Positions 33,506 to 43,435 of a stretch of 64,000 bases of DNA are shown piece after piece. How positions within the stretch are numbered: position 1 is the first letter of the stretch; every line of letters starts with the position of its first letter. The position numbers and the translations under genes are program-made. The stretch is from Phialophora verrucosa (lineage: Eukaryota; Ascomycota; Eurotiomycetes; Chaetothyriales; Herpotrichiellaceae), in NCBI GenBank assembly GCA_002099365.1, contig MSED01000007.1, positions 1,178,001 to 1,242,000 of the forward strand. Direction: 5' to 3'. The notes below the pieces were generated by a model, which saw only the letters and a list, made by a program, of their open reading frames with translations, had not been told where the DNA came from and did no database searches.

Positions 33506-34678
33506 TCACACCCGTGGCCGATGTTCAATGGCTTCTTCCTCTGCACCAGCCGTCAAGCTGCTACTTGCGCCATGCTGGCTGGTTGAATCCACCTCACCGT
33601 CCTTGTCCGGGTCGTAGGATATGATTCTATCCAGATGCCCGAAGCTTTTCGGGCTCGGGGACGTATTCCTGGCCTTACAAACCTCGTCCTCATCGACAGA
33701 TCGGGCGTCTCCCAGTCCGTCCCCTGACAGCAAAGCGCCGTGCTCCTCACTTCTTTCACGCTCACTGTGCTCCTCACTGTCGAGTTGCGGACTGATCTTC
33801 TCCTTGATAAATGTGTCGATGATGTAGTACTGAAGCGCGTTCATAATGAGAGGGAATATGAACATGACAAATGCAATTTGTACTGCTTCATTGCCCTCAG
33901 TCCAGCGCAGCGCCCAATCTCCGACTCTTCCTAGCCAAGGGCATAATTGGAAAATGATAAAGACACATATTTTCATGCCGATCAAGCCCAGGAAATAGAG
34001 CAGGCACTGCTTGGCCCACCAGCCAGCCTTTGGTGGTGTGCCATAACGACCAGACTCTATCGATTCGGGGGGATTTGCCAGAGGGGTGTAGCTTGCGGCA
34101 ATGGTCAAAATCTTCAGGATACCAATCAAGATCGGTATACCGAGAGTGGTGTCAATAGCCAAGTTCAGCAGGTAGAATGAACATGGGTTGGGCTGGTATG
34201 CTTCTGTTGTTTCTGCTCCAAGTGTCGTCGCCGCTGCATTGACAACACTCTCGCCGATCTGTCCAGAGGAGAACATGGACATGAGGAGGTTCAACAAATG
34301 CAAAAGGACCGACCCGACGACCTGTTTAGACACGTCGAAAGACCACACCTTGAGGGGTCGCTGTGGCCTTTCTCTCCATCTCTTGAAGACCAAAGACAAC
34401 AGAGCCAAAGCGCCCAGCGCTGCTTGAACCAATATGGCAAAAGAGCCTAGCAACTTGCATTCGCCACTGTTCTCGTCGTCCGACATGGTAGCGGCAGGAG
34501 ACAGCGCTGCGGTAGGGACAGGAGTTGATGTCTGTGACACTGCCGCCGTAACTATACTGAAGATGAGGGAGGTGGCTGTCACTGTGAGGCTCGGAGACGT
34601 CGAGGAGGGTTGGAGTGCTGAAACGATGTCATGATCGAGCTGCGCTGCCGGCGACGGAGGTATTTCAGGAGGGTGCAT
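33506..34678 (-). CDS. STIMATE/YPL162C-type multi-pass membrane protein
   Basis: 390 residues, single exon. From residue 70 on it has at least five hydrophobic helices in the order of the fungal YPL162C / animal STIMATE (TMEM110) family: GSFAILVQAALGALALLSLV, the conserved KVWSFDVSKQVVGS and HLLNLLMSMFSSG, CSFYLLNLAIDTTLGIPIL, GWWAKQCLLYFLGLIGMKIC, and FIFPLIMNALQYYIIDTFIK. The yeast protein is vacuolar; animal members sit in the ER and assist calcium entry at contact sites. Function here is unproven. The C-tail is acidic and disordered. The start is the ATG giving MHPPEIPP; the frame stays open upstream to a GTG, which was not used. The N-terminal 65 residues are Ser/Thr-rich with a hydrophobic patch. 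Confidence 0.88.
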   Translation of the reverse strand: MHPPEIPPSPAAQLDHDIVSALQPSSTSPSLTVTATSLIFSIVTAAVSQTSTPVPTAALSPAATMSDDENSGECKLLGSFAILVQAALGALALLSLVFKRWRERPQRPLKVWSFDVSKQVVGSVLLHLLNLLMSMFSSGQIGESVVNAAATTLGAETTEAYQPNPCSFYLLNLAIDTTLGIPILIGILKILTIAASYTPLANPPESIESGRYGTPPKAGWWAKQCLLYFLGLIGMKICVFIIFQLCPWLGRVGDWALRWTEGNEAVQIAFVMFIFPLIMNALQYYIIDTFIKEKISPQLDSEEHSERERSEEHGALLSGDGLGDARSVDEDEVCKARNTSPSPKSFGHLDRIISYDPDKDGEVDSTSQHGASSSLTAGAEEEAIEHRPRV

Positions 34679-35849
34679 GTGCGCAATGAGGAAGATCACT
34701 CTGATATGGACCCATAGGGTAGAATTTGGCACAATACGTGTCAGCCTGCTGGGATGAATGAAGCGTGGTCTGGAAAGGTTGCGAGTCTCTTGACTGAGGC
34801 GCAGATGCCTTGAAGGCAGTGTTGCCTCCCAGCAGGCGGCGGGGGTTGCACCCGCTGGCCCCGCCGCAAATAACGACGAGCTGTGCAACAGGGTCACGTG
34901 GCACACGGTGTCCGAGCTAACCCCGTTCGGTAGGGCGCGCCTGGGCACGCCGCGCAACACTTCGGCGCGCTCTTTTGATGTTTCTGTTCGAAAACCTTCA
35001 GGCCGTCGGTCGAAGAGCGGTCCGTTCTGTCAATGTCCACAATTGTCTCTTCTAGATTGTTGATGCCTTTCGGCGCCTTTTCCGAGATCTGCGTTGTGCA
35101 CGTTCATACCAGACAACCTCCCGAAATTCTCCAGAAGAGCTGAACTTCTCAGCCGACGTCTTGACATCATTGTCAACACCTTCAACGAGACAGTAGTGTT
35201 TCAAGGGTACAAGGGTCAAATGGAGGAAATGACTCAAGTAAACCAGAAAAGGGAATTTGAAGCGGAGACGTCATCGACGTCCCAGCACGATTGAGAAGGC
35301 AAATGACATTGTGGGTGAACCAGTCAAGCATATTCATGCCAAAACCATCATCCACCTCATTGCACGTCTCAATGCCGTACTCTAGGTTATCGACCCACAT
35401 TGGATTGCCTGTATACTAAACCACCACCTAACCACGCGGTTTCTTCGTCATTGATCCTAAGGCCGCGTTCAATCACCATATCGACTCTCTGGTGGAAAGG
35501 AAGTCGAATTACAGCGTAATGGCATCCTACAACAACAAATCATAATCGTCATCATCATCACAGCCATGGAAAGTCGGATGCCTGATAGTCTCACCACGTG
35601 ACGGGAATTGACAACAGGTAAATCTAGTCGAATGGTTCCCAAACACCGCTTGTGTACTGTCAGTTTCATGATATCTGTGATACCCGTGTCCTTCACCACT
35701 TCTCTTCAATAGCAAATTATTGTTGGCCTATCCATTCTCTTTGTCGATATCACGGCATTATCTGTCCAGCACTGCAATTTTGGTACCGGTTTAGGGTCGT
35801 CCACGTCTGCTTCGAATTTTCTTCCTTTGAAGAGACCTTGTACGGTTGA
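34679..35849. other. Intergenic region
   Basis: 1.2 kb between the STIMATE-type gene's start and the MFS transporter's stop (both minus). Only short unrecognised frames occur. Confidence 0.5.
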
Positions 35850-37878
35850 TCAGATCGTATATCTAAAGGAAGTGTCCCCTTCGATGACCTTTGCGCCGAC
35901 ATCAGCAGCCTTATTGTCGTGTCGGAACCTCCAGGATAGGTAGATGACGATCATGGCCGTGAGGACTTGGGTCGTGATACAGGCGTAGATGCCTGGCAGA
36001 TAAGTGGGCGCATCCTGGCTACGGAAGACCAGGGCGCCCGCAATGCCACCCACGCCACCGAGGGCAACGAACATGGCCGAGCTGAATGCCCGTTTCCAAT
36101 GTCCGCGGATATTGTTTGCTGTGCGAGTCAGCCGATTTGGAGCGCGTGGCGAGCGAGCCTGGGGAAACGCGAGGACCAAAGGGTCGTTCACTGACCTTGA
36201 TATGCCATTGCGGCAGGAACATTCGAGTTTGCGCCGACGACAGCGATAAAGACACCTCTGTAGAGCTCTCGTGTCAGGGCTCGATGGCACTGATTGCAGT
36301 GCAAGCTTGGGGAGATTTGACCAAACTCACACATATTGACTGGCTGCTCCTTTACTCCACGTCATCACGGGCAGACCAACCAGCTTTAGGAGGCAGTTGA
36401 AGAGAAGGATCGGCGCCCGCGTCTTGTATTTGTCGCCCAGCCAGCCTTGACCTAACATCACCAGGCCGCCTAGGAAATAGGGCGGTGCCACAAGACATTG
36501 GGCAGCAGCCAGGCTGAATTCCAGCTTGTAGAGCAGAATGATGGGCAGGAAATACGCGAAGCTGTACCCGACAACCAAGGTAAAGCAGTAAATCAAGCCG
36601 AACAGCCAGAGCTTAAGATCAAATGTGTGCAACAGAAACTCCCGGAGGTTGAACGGCGTGATTCCGGCATCGTTACGGTCCAGGTTGATGCGCGCGAGCA
36701 CGAAGGACATCTCGGCATCGGAGAGGAAAAAGCGGTATCTCCTCTTGGATTCGGGAAACCCGACCAGAAACACGTATCCAGCAAGGCCTACTGCGGCAGT
36801 AATGACGCCTTCCATGATAAATATCTAATCCATGTGAAAGTCAGTCCCGCTCGAAATCTAGGAGGGAGAGGGCAAGTCCGTTCTAGGAGGCACAGGTACG
36901 TAGCATCCATCTCGTGGGACAGAGGGGAGATGAAATCCGTTGAAGGAGGAAATCTTACCCAGCGCCAACCAGCGAGGCCTGCAGTCCCGTGCATCTGCAT
37001 AAGGCCATAGGCCAGAATGCCTCCACATGAGGTGAGTGTCGAGGCAATGAAATACCACATGGAATACCTTGAAAGGGCGAATGTGAGAAAAAGAAGAAGC
37101 GCTCACGCAACCCCTTTATTGGTGAGGAACTTTGTGGACGATAGCATTGCGTACCTCTTGTGCATCTCATAGCGAGTGTACCAAGTACTGCCATTCCAAT
37201 CAGTTCAACCGAGCCATGAAATGTCCCCTCTCTTCCCGAGGACTGCTCACCTCAGAAAGTACAAGCAACCAGGGAAGAAGCCGGCCTCGAGCATTCCAAG
37301 GAGGGCTCTCAAACCCGAAATGACTTGCCATTCGTGGACAAAACCAGCGCCAATGAGGATCACAGCCCAGGTCATGATTACGCTGGAGAGGAAAAGGCGC
37401 GGGCTAATCCAGCGGATGAGCAGCGCCGCCGGGATCTCGAAGACGATGTAGGTCGGGAAGAAGACCAGAGTGATGATGGAATAGCGCATGCCCTCGTTCA
37501 GACCCAACTCCTGGGCCATGCCGGCGATGTTTGCGGCCCCGACTTTCAAACACACACCCACAGTCAGCAGTCGGTTCGAGGAGAGGGAGTTGAGTCAACA
37601 ACCAGTGGTATCTTACGGTTTGCCCGGTCGAGAAGACAGATGCAGAACATGGCGCCGACAATAGGCATGATCCGCCAGTCGATCCTCCGGATGATCCTCT
37701 TCTGATCCTGTGGCGAGAAGCGTCCCACAGTTGCTTGATGCTCCTGCGTCACCGGCGACTCCTCGTTCTTCACGCGGGAATTCTCATACCCATGTCCGGA
37801 ATCGGAAACCACCTGCTCTTCTTCATGATGGATGACGAACTGGTCCGCGCCAGATTTCTCCGTGACTGCAGTTGCCAT
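35850..37878 (-). CDS. MFS transporter, anion:cation symporter (Dal5-like) family
   Basis: 506 residues in seven exons: 37617-37878, 37251-37542, 37155-37187, 36959-37067, 36331-36824, 36196-36257 and 35850-36118. All introns are GT-AG, 63-134 nt, and the frame is kept throughout. Exon 3 is only 33 nt. The family pattern is clear: RIDWRIMPIVGAMFCICLLD before helix 1, then NLGAANIAGM across the first splice, GLRALLGMLEAGFFPGCLYF, TWYTRYEMHKR (the conserved motif after helix 4), GWRWIFIMEG, and ANNIRGHWKRAFSSAM near the end. Members of this group import carboxylates and related anions such as allantoate, nicotinate and pantothenate. Divergent from the tannase-type gene, which suggests a role in uptake of a phenolic acid; that is inference. 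Confidence 0.93.
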
Positions 37879-38531
37879 GTTCTGGAAGGTAATGTTTCTG
37901 TCAGGTCACGTCGTGGAAGGAAGGGTTGGGATCTGACTCACCGAACGTTCAAGCCTTTGCTGGGTTCGAAAGTTGAGGGTTCTTAGTAGAGGGACTCAAC
38001 CGCACAACGCTCTGAGATGCCGGATTCTCGTGCTGCTCCAAGTCCGTATGGATATTGCTCTCTCTCTATTATATGCTCGGTATTCGCTAAGGTCTTCAGA
38101 AACGAGCTCCTCTGTCTGGGCCAAGAGGAGCACCGGAAACGGAAATGTCTTCATGACCTCGCTCATAGCCTCCCACTCCAGCCGAGCCTCGGAGCGTGGG
38201 ATCTATTTCTTTGAATTTGTTGGTTCTTCACTCCGTGGCACCCACGGGGTTAGGGTATGGGGTGTTGTGGAAGATTCTGAACAGGAGTTTCATCGCAGCT
38301 AGCTCTAACCATGTGCGTGAATGTGAAAAGCTGCCCTCTTCTTCGGCTTCTCCTTCAAGAGAAGATTCTTGTATTACACAAGCTGCTCAATTCTGCGGCA
38401 TCTCCTTCGAGAGAAGATTCTTGTATAAGACAAGCCGTCCGTAGAATCTCCAGTAAAGTTGGCCTCTGTCCATATTCTGGAGCAGACGAAAACTTGCAAG
38501 TCTGAGCCTCCTCATCGGTAGTCCACCAGGA
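37879..38531. other. Divergent promoter between transporter and esterase
   Basis: 653 bp shared by the MFS transporter (minus) and the tannase-type gene (plus). It holds a direct repeat of about 24 bp, TCTCCTTCAAGAGAAGATTC / TCTCCTTCGAGAGAAGATTC followed in both by TTGTAT (about 38348-38373 and 38399-38424). Confidence 0.6.
38348..38424. repeat. Two-copy ~24-bp direct repeat in the shared promoter
   Basis: Two copies of TCTCCTTC(A/G)AGAGAAGATTC followed by TTGTAT, start-to-start spacing 51 bp, lie 110-180 bp upstream of the esterase ATG. Each copy holds an inverted motif around CTTC-GAAG. It could be a regulator binding site or a simple duplication. Confidence 0.65.
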
Positions 38532-40149
38532 ATGTCTCTGAAGGCGATTTGCCTGCTGACAGCCCTCACGGCCCTCTCTCCGGCGTGGGCAATTCTACAA
38601 TGCTCAACATCCGACATTCAAGAAATACTTCCTGATGGAGCCACCGTCCTCAGAGCGGTCAGTCTGGGGCCAAACTCCACCTTTGACGATGTCAACGAGG
38701 TGGCATATCCAAGAAATTCGACGGGCCTCCCAGCCCTGTGCGCCTTGACAATCAATGTTACCCACCTCCCCAACCAGCTCTTTTCGCTTCGGTCTCTACT
38801 TGCCCCAGGCATGGAATACTCGTTTTGCAGCTGTCGGCACCGGCGGTATCGATGGCGGCATCAATTGGCCCGCCATGGGCCCCATGGTCAAGTACGGCTT
38901 TGCCGTCGCCTCGACCGACACAGGCCATAACAGCACCAACAGTTCTGCGGCCTGGGCTTTGAGCGGTCCAGAGACAGTCGCAGATTGGGCCTATCGTGCC
39001 ATTCACGGCTCGACGGTCCTGGCCAAGCAAATCGTCAGCGCGTACTATGCGGCTCCCATCAGTTTCTCATACTATAACGGCTGTTCCACCGGTGGCCGTC
39101 AAGGCCTCGTTGAGGCAGTCAGGTACCCAGAGGACTTCGACGGAATCCTCGTGGGCTCTCCAGCGTGGCAGGTCGAGAGAACCTGCGTATGGCTCATGCA
39201 GCAGGCTGCGTATAACCAGCCCAACACTAGCGACCATGCTATCCCCGTAGGAAAGTACCCTTTGATCCAGGACGAGGCACCGAGGCAGTGTGACAGGGTC
39301 GATGGCGTTGTCGATGGGGTCATATCAGCCCCTGAAATTTGTGCCTTTCGACCGGAGACACTGCTCTGCTGGGGCGAGGAGACCGAGAGTTGCTTGACGG
39401 CTCCTCAAATAAACACACTCCACCTCCTATACGGCACCAGATATGACGTCGACAAGCCCGTGGTCTATCATCCCTACGTGGTCGGCAGCGAAACAGAGTG
39501 AACGAGGTTTCTGCCGCCGAACGCCCCTTGGTCGTTGGCTATCAACGCTTTTCGTGACATGTTCCTTCGCAATGCCACCTGGGACTGGCGGGACCTGAAC
39601 TACACTTTGGCCGAGGATGTCCTTAACAACCGCAAGATCAATGCCACTTTGACCATTTTCGACCTGGTACCGTTCGCGTCCCGAGGTGGCAAACTGCTTC
39701 ACTGGCATGGTTTGGCCGACGCCCTCGTCCCATACACTAGCAGTCAGAATTTTTACGAGCTGGGCTACGGCAACGTAACCACTGAAGGTGTGGAGGTGGA
39801 CGATTTCTACCGCCTATTCCTCGTTCCGGGACTGGGTCATTGCGCCCGCTCTGCGAACAACACGCCTTGGTATTTCGCTGGGGCGAATCAACCCGAGTCC
39901 ATGGGGACCGGGGTGTATGGCGTTCCAGGTTTCCGCGATGCAGCGCACGACGGAGTCCTGGCCTTGATGCAGTGGGTGGAAAATGGTATCCCACCCGAGT
40001 CTCTCGTTGTGACAAAGTTTGTGAAAGACACCATATCCTCAGGTGTGCAGAACCAGAGGAAAGTGTGTCCATATCCATCCCAGGCTCGACTGGTTGGACA
40101 GGATGTCCACGTCGCCCAGGACTGTACTTGTTCGGTGGAGACAGCCTAA
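38532..40149 (+). pseudogene. Tannase/feruloyl esterase gene with two lesions
   Basis: It encodes a secreted tannase-family esterase of about 538 residues but is broken twice. The signal peptide is MSLKAICLLTALTALSPAWA. The frame shifts by one base in the C-rich run at 38761-38772, where the family segment VT-x-SPTSSFRFGLYLPQAWN moves to another frame. An in-frame TGA sits at 39499-39501 in the GSETE-x-TRF segment, where relatives have Trp (TGG). Everything else is kept: nucleophile YYNGCSTGGRQG, acid in LLHWHGLADALVPY, histidine in LVPGLGHCARS with its paired cysteine. The family hydrolyses gallate, ferulate or related phenolic esters. Recent inactivation, readthrough or sequence errors are the options. 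Confidence 0.85.
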
Positions 40150-40284
40150 CGGCCAGAGACCTGCAGATGCAGAAGACGGTAGAGAAGGTCCTGAGGTGCA
40201 TTTCGAGCTGCTGGGCGTGTATATGACATTCATGGGAGTTACTCAGAGTTCGAAGGGCAGGCTGTTCTTTGCCGATGATGTCGA

Positions 40285-42896
40285 TCAGATCATGAGGAGT
40301 GACATGTCGGTATCTTGTTCAGCTATTAGACCGTCGAAAGCCCCCACCCAATCCTTGTCGAGATATTGCAAGTCGTCGAGGTCCACCAGGAGGCCAAAAT
40401 CGTCAAAGTTGATGGCATCGAGAACCGCTGAGGGCACTTCATCCACACCTGCGGTCGTACAATCTTGAGGCAACAACGCGGCCACGGAGAATGTTGGGTC
40501 ACTGTCGAAAGCACCGGGCGCAAATCCATTTGGTACTCCAAGTGATGGTCTACCCCAGCCATCTTGGTCATTCCCTGTGGCTGCCAACGACGAAGTTATG
40601 TCTGCCCCCCGCTCGACACCAATTCTCACCGAAGATGCTACCTTGCTTTTCGATTGGTCGACCAGAGCATTATCGACACACCGGTTATACAAGTACAGAA
40701 TCTTCCCATGGCCGTCCTTAACTAGCTCGATATGGGCACGTTTCAAGACGGTGGTGAGAAAATTCATCACCACATCAACGCCTGGATGAACTTCTTGTAA
40801 TTTCTCACAGACTTTGAGAGAGTTGAGCATGGCTGCCAAAGGGTGATGTGCACGGCCTTCTTTGTGTAGTCGTACCCGAGGTATATGAGACATGATAGCC
40901 GGAATTTGCATGAGAATGGCGGTCGGAGGGAGCATCTCTTCCAAGCTGTTGATCCGGAGATCGTGGCAGGCTCGACTGATCTCGATCCCTGCCTCAAAGA
41001 TCCTCAATTGGCAGAGCTGTTGTAACTCCCGAGTTCTATGATCCGAAGGCTGACTTTTTAGGCTCACCAGTGGTCGATGAAGCGCTGACACAACTGCATG
41101 AAACGCCATGTGGATGAAAGTTTGATGCAACACAATACTGGGATCCTGTCTCGCCAATACTGTAGTGCCAGGAGCGTAAAAGCAGGACTCTGGCCTGCTC
41201 CGAAACCACTTTTGGATCTCCTCTTCGCACACTATCACCTGCTCCAGCATGTCAGGGTGCAATTTTGGGAAGAGCATTGTCCTCGAGTTGGTTAAACTGC
41301 CGGCTTCGTTTGTTTCTATGCCGTCTGGGGGCAGTGTCGAATACTGTAGCGTCAGGATAGCACCAGCATGCCCGGCTAATTCAATCATGAACATGCACAT
41401 TTCTGCCAGCATGTTTAGTGCGCGGGGGCTCGGCAGTGGGAGAGATTCTTGTGGAACTGGCCCTTGCAGGCTTTGCATTACCATGTCTGCCGTGTCAAAA
41501 TCCTCACGGGTTAATCTGGTTGTATTGAATTCGTCGTCCCGGATACGCATCGCCCGGCTCATGGTCAAGGCGATGATGTGGTCACGCAAGTAACAAGACC
41601 ACCAAATTCGCCTTCGGAGTCTGTTGATTCTCCTAGTGTCAGGTGTGTCAAGTGTTTTACGATGAAGGCCCAGACCAAATGCAAGAGATACCGCGACACC
41701 CATCCAATGCCAAGTGCCTTTACTATCACCGGGGGTCTCAGACCATGATGTGAGAAGGAGGACAGACTGTAAGATGGTGAGTTGATCAGACTCCGCATCA
41801 AGGTCGTAAAGGAGCTGGTACGGTGTTTAGTATGACGCATCCGGCAACGATGCAAGAGACAGACTACTCACACGAGCTCTGTCGTGGAACACTCTCCTGG
41901 CATCCCTCTTGGTGGCAAAACCCAAGTCCTTCACTTTTTCTGCCTCCAAGAAAGAAACCCCCGCGAACATGACTGCTTGAAACAGGAGGATACTAATCTT
42001 GCTCGTCTCACAGGCATGAGGTTTGTAGGTGGCTCGGATGAGCTCCGGCAAGTCTACCACTGGTAGTAAGGGGTGGACGTAAAGGATATAGCACCGGACG
42101 ATCTCTCGCCGAAGCTCTGTTGGTGGTATGTCGAGAGCACCCTTGCTCTCCAAATATTGTACGTCTTCTGGCTCCAGTTTCGGGGGGAAAGGCTTGATGA
42201 AGGCAGGTAATCCATGCGGAGGCGACTGCTCCGCCGAATTAGTTGAAGGAGCCCTCTTAGAATCTGGATAAATGACAGGAGCTTCAATTTGGCCACAGAG
42301 TAAGTCTGCGTACGAGAGCTCTGTATGTAGAATACTTGCATCGATGCATGCGGAAGGGACATGAGGTTTGGGCGTCCTCTGGTCATTTCCCTGGCCTAAG
42401 TTGTATTAGCTGATCCTATTTTGAATTAACTGAAGGATAAAGTCTTGCTCTTATGGACTCGAGAATCTGTTTCACCTCTACCTGGGGGGGAGGATATCAG
42501 GTCTTCGAGCAACCATCTGGCGGTATGACTGCGATACATGCGATCGATAAGGCGACTTGCCGGCCAGGGTTCTCTTGTCACCGGTGTTGGCTCTGTTCCC
42601 AAGGCATCAAAGTCTCGCTTGGCCACAGAGGGACGATTTGGAAGAGGTCGCCTAGGTTTTCTGGGATTGGGAAAAACAAGTCAGCATCAACTTCGGCGGG
42701 TTCTTGAACGGCGTGAGAGCGCATCGCGGTAAACCACTCACCTTCCTCGTTTGCTTTGCTCGATGAAACAATGCACCTGGTCACTGATGCAGTTTCGACA
42801 GGGAATTCCGCATTGTTCGACGTCACATCGGACTTTCCTTGCTCGACAATGATGACAGGCCTTTCCTGCCCGTTCTATTCTCCCCGTCATGCCCAT
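40285..42896 (-). CDS. Zn2Cys6 fungal transcription factor
   Basis: About 795 residues in four exons: 42742-42896, 42482-42660, 41872-42395 and 40285-41814, with introns of 81, 86 and 57 nt. The first exon holds the binuclear zinc cluster C14, C17, C24, C33, C36, C43 (spacings 2-6-8-2-6), with an extra Cys29. The middle has the fungal-specific regulatory domain: RREIVRCYILYVHPLLPVVD, then SWSETPGDSKGTWHWMGVAV, GLGLHRKTLDT and RRRIWWSCYLRDH. The acidic C-terminus (FGLLVDLDDLQYLDKDWVGA) could be an activation region. The donor of intron 2 may instead lie 6 nt further in. It sits between the esterase and the CoA-ligase-like gene and is divergent from the latter, so it is a likely cluster-specific regulator (inference). 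Confidence 0.9.
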
Positions 42897-43435
42897 CGTG
42901 AGCTTCGAGCCCGTGGTCTTTGGTTATGTCCTCTTCTGAAATGAGATTGCATGGAAAGAGTCGTAGATGATCCAACATTGGAGAAGAGAATGTACCCCGG
43001 AAACCCCCTCCTACCCGCTAAGAGAGACTCCAGAAATCCGGAGCGTGGAGTATATGTGGTCCGGATTGGACTCGCCGAGGACCTGAGCCTCCCACCAATC
43101 GGTACAGGCCTTTTCTAGCCGGGTCTCCGCTATTCGGTCCTGTCTTAGTAAGAAATGATGGGCTTCAGGCATTCAGCACATCGTCAACCACATGAGCCAA
43201 CAGAAGAGAGAGAGAGAGAGTGAGGGAAATCAAAAATGGGACGGGTGGAGGACGTCAAGCGAGAGCGGGCTCTGGGCCTGTTGCCTTGGAGACTTCTCGG
43301 ACATTGTCACCGGCTGACCGAGGCATATAACGGTTTGCTCCTATTGATATAATTATTGCCGGTATACGTGTGGGCATGAGCCTTGTAGCTCACCTGTCAA
43401 CCTTCACTGAGTCCACGGCAAGGTTCTTACGCAAC
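42897..43435. other. Divergent promoter between regulator and CoA ligase
   Basis: 539 bp between two divergent starts. It contains paired CCGGA/TCCGG half-sites (about 43036-43066: AATCCGGAG ... GTCCGGATT), which read as inverted CGG triplets of the kind bound by Zn2Cys6 dimers. It also has a GA dinucleotide run (about 43206-43222). Confidence 0.55.

Noticed and set aside
38755..38775. Intron explaining the frame change near the esterase N-terminus
   Set aside because: No GT-AG pair exists there and the protein motif continues with no gap; a one-base slip in a C-rich run fits.
39475..39535. Intron removing the in-frame stop of the esterase
   Set aside because: The only GT-AG pair close by would give about 26 nt, and the flanking sequence aligns continuously with the family through the stop codon.
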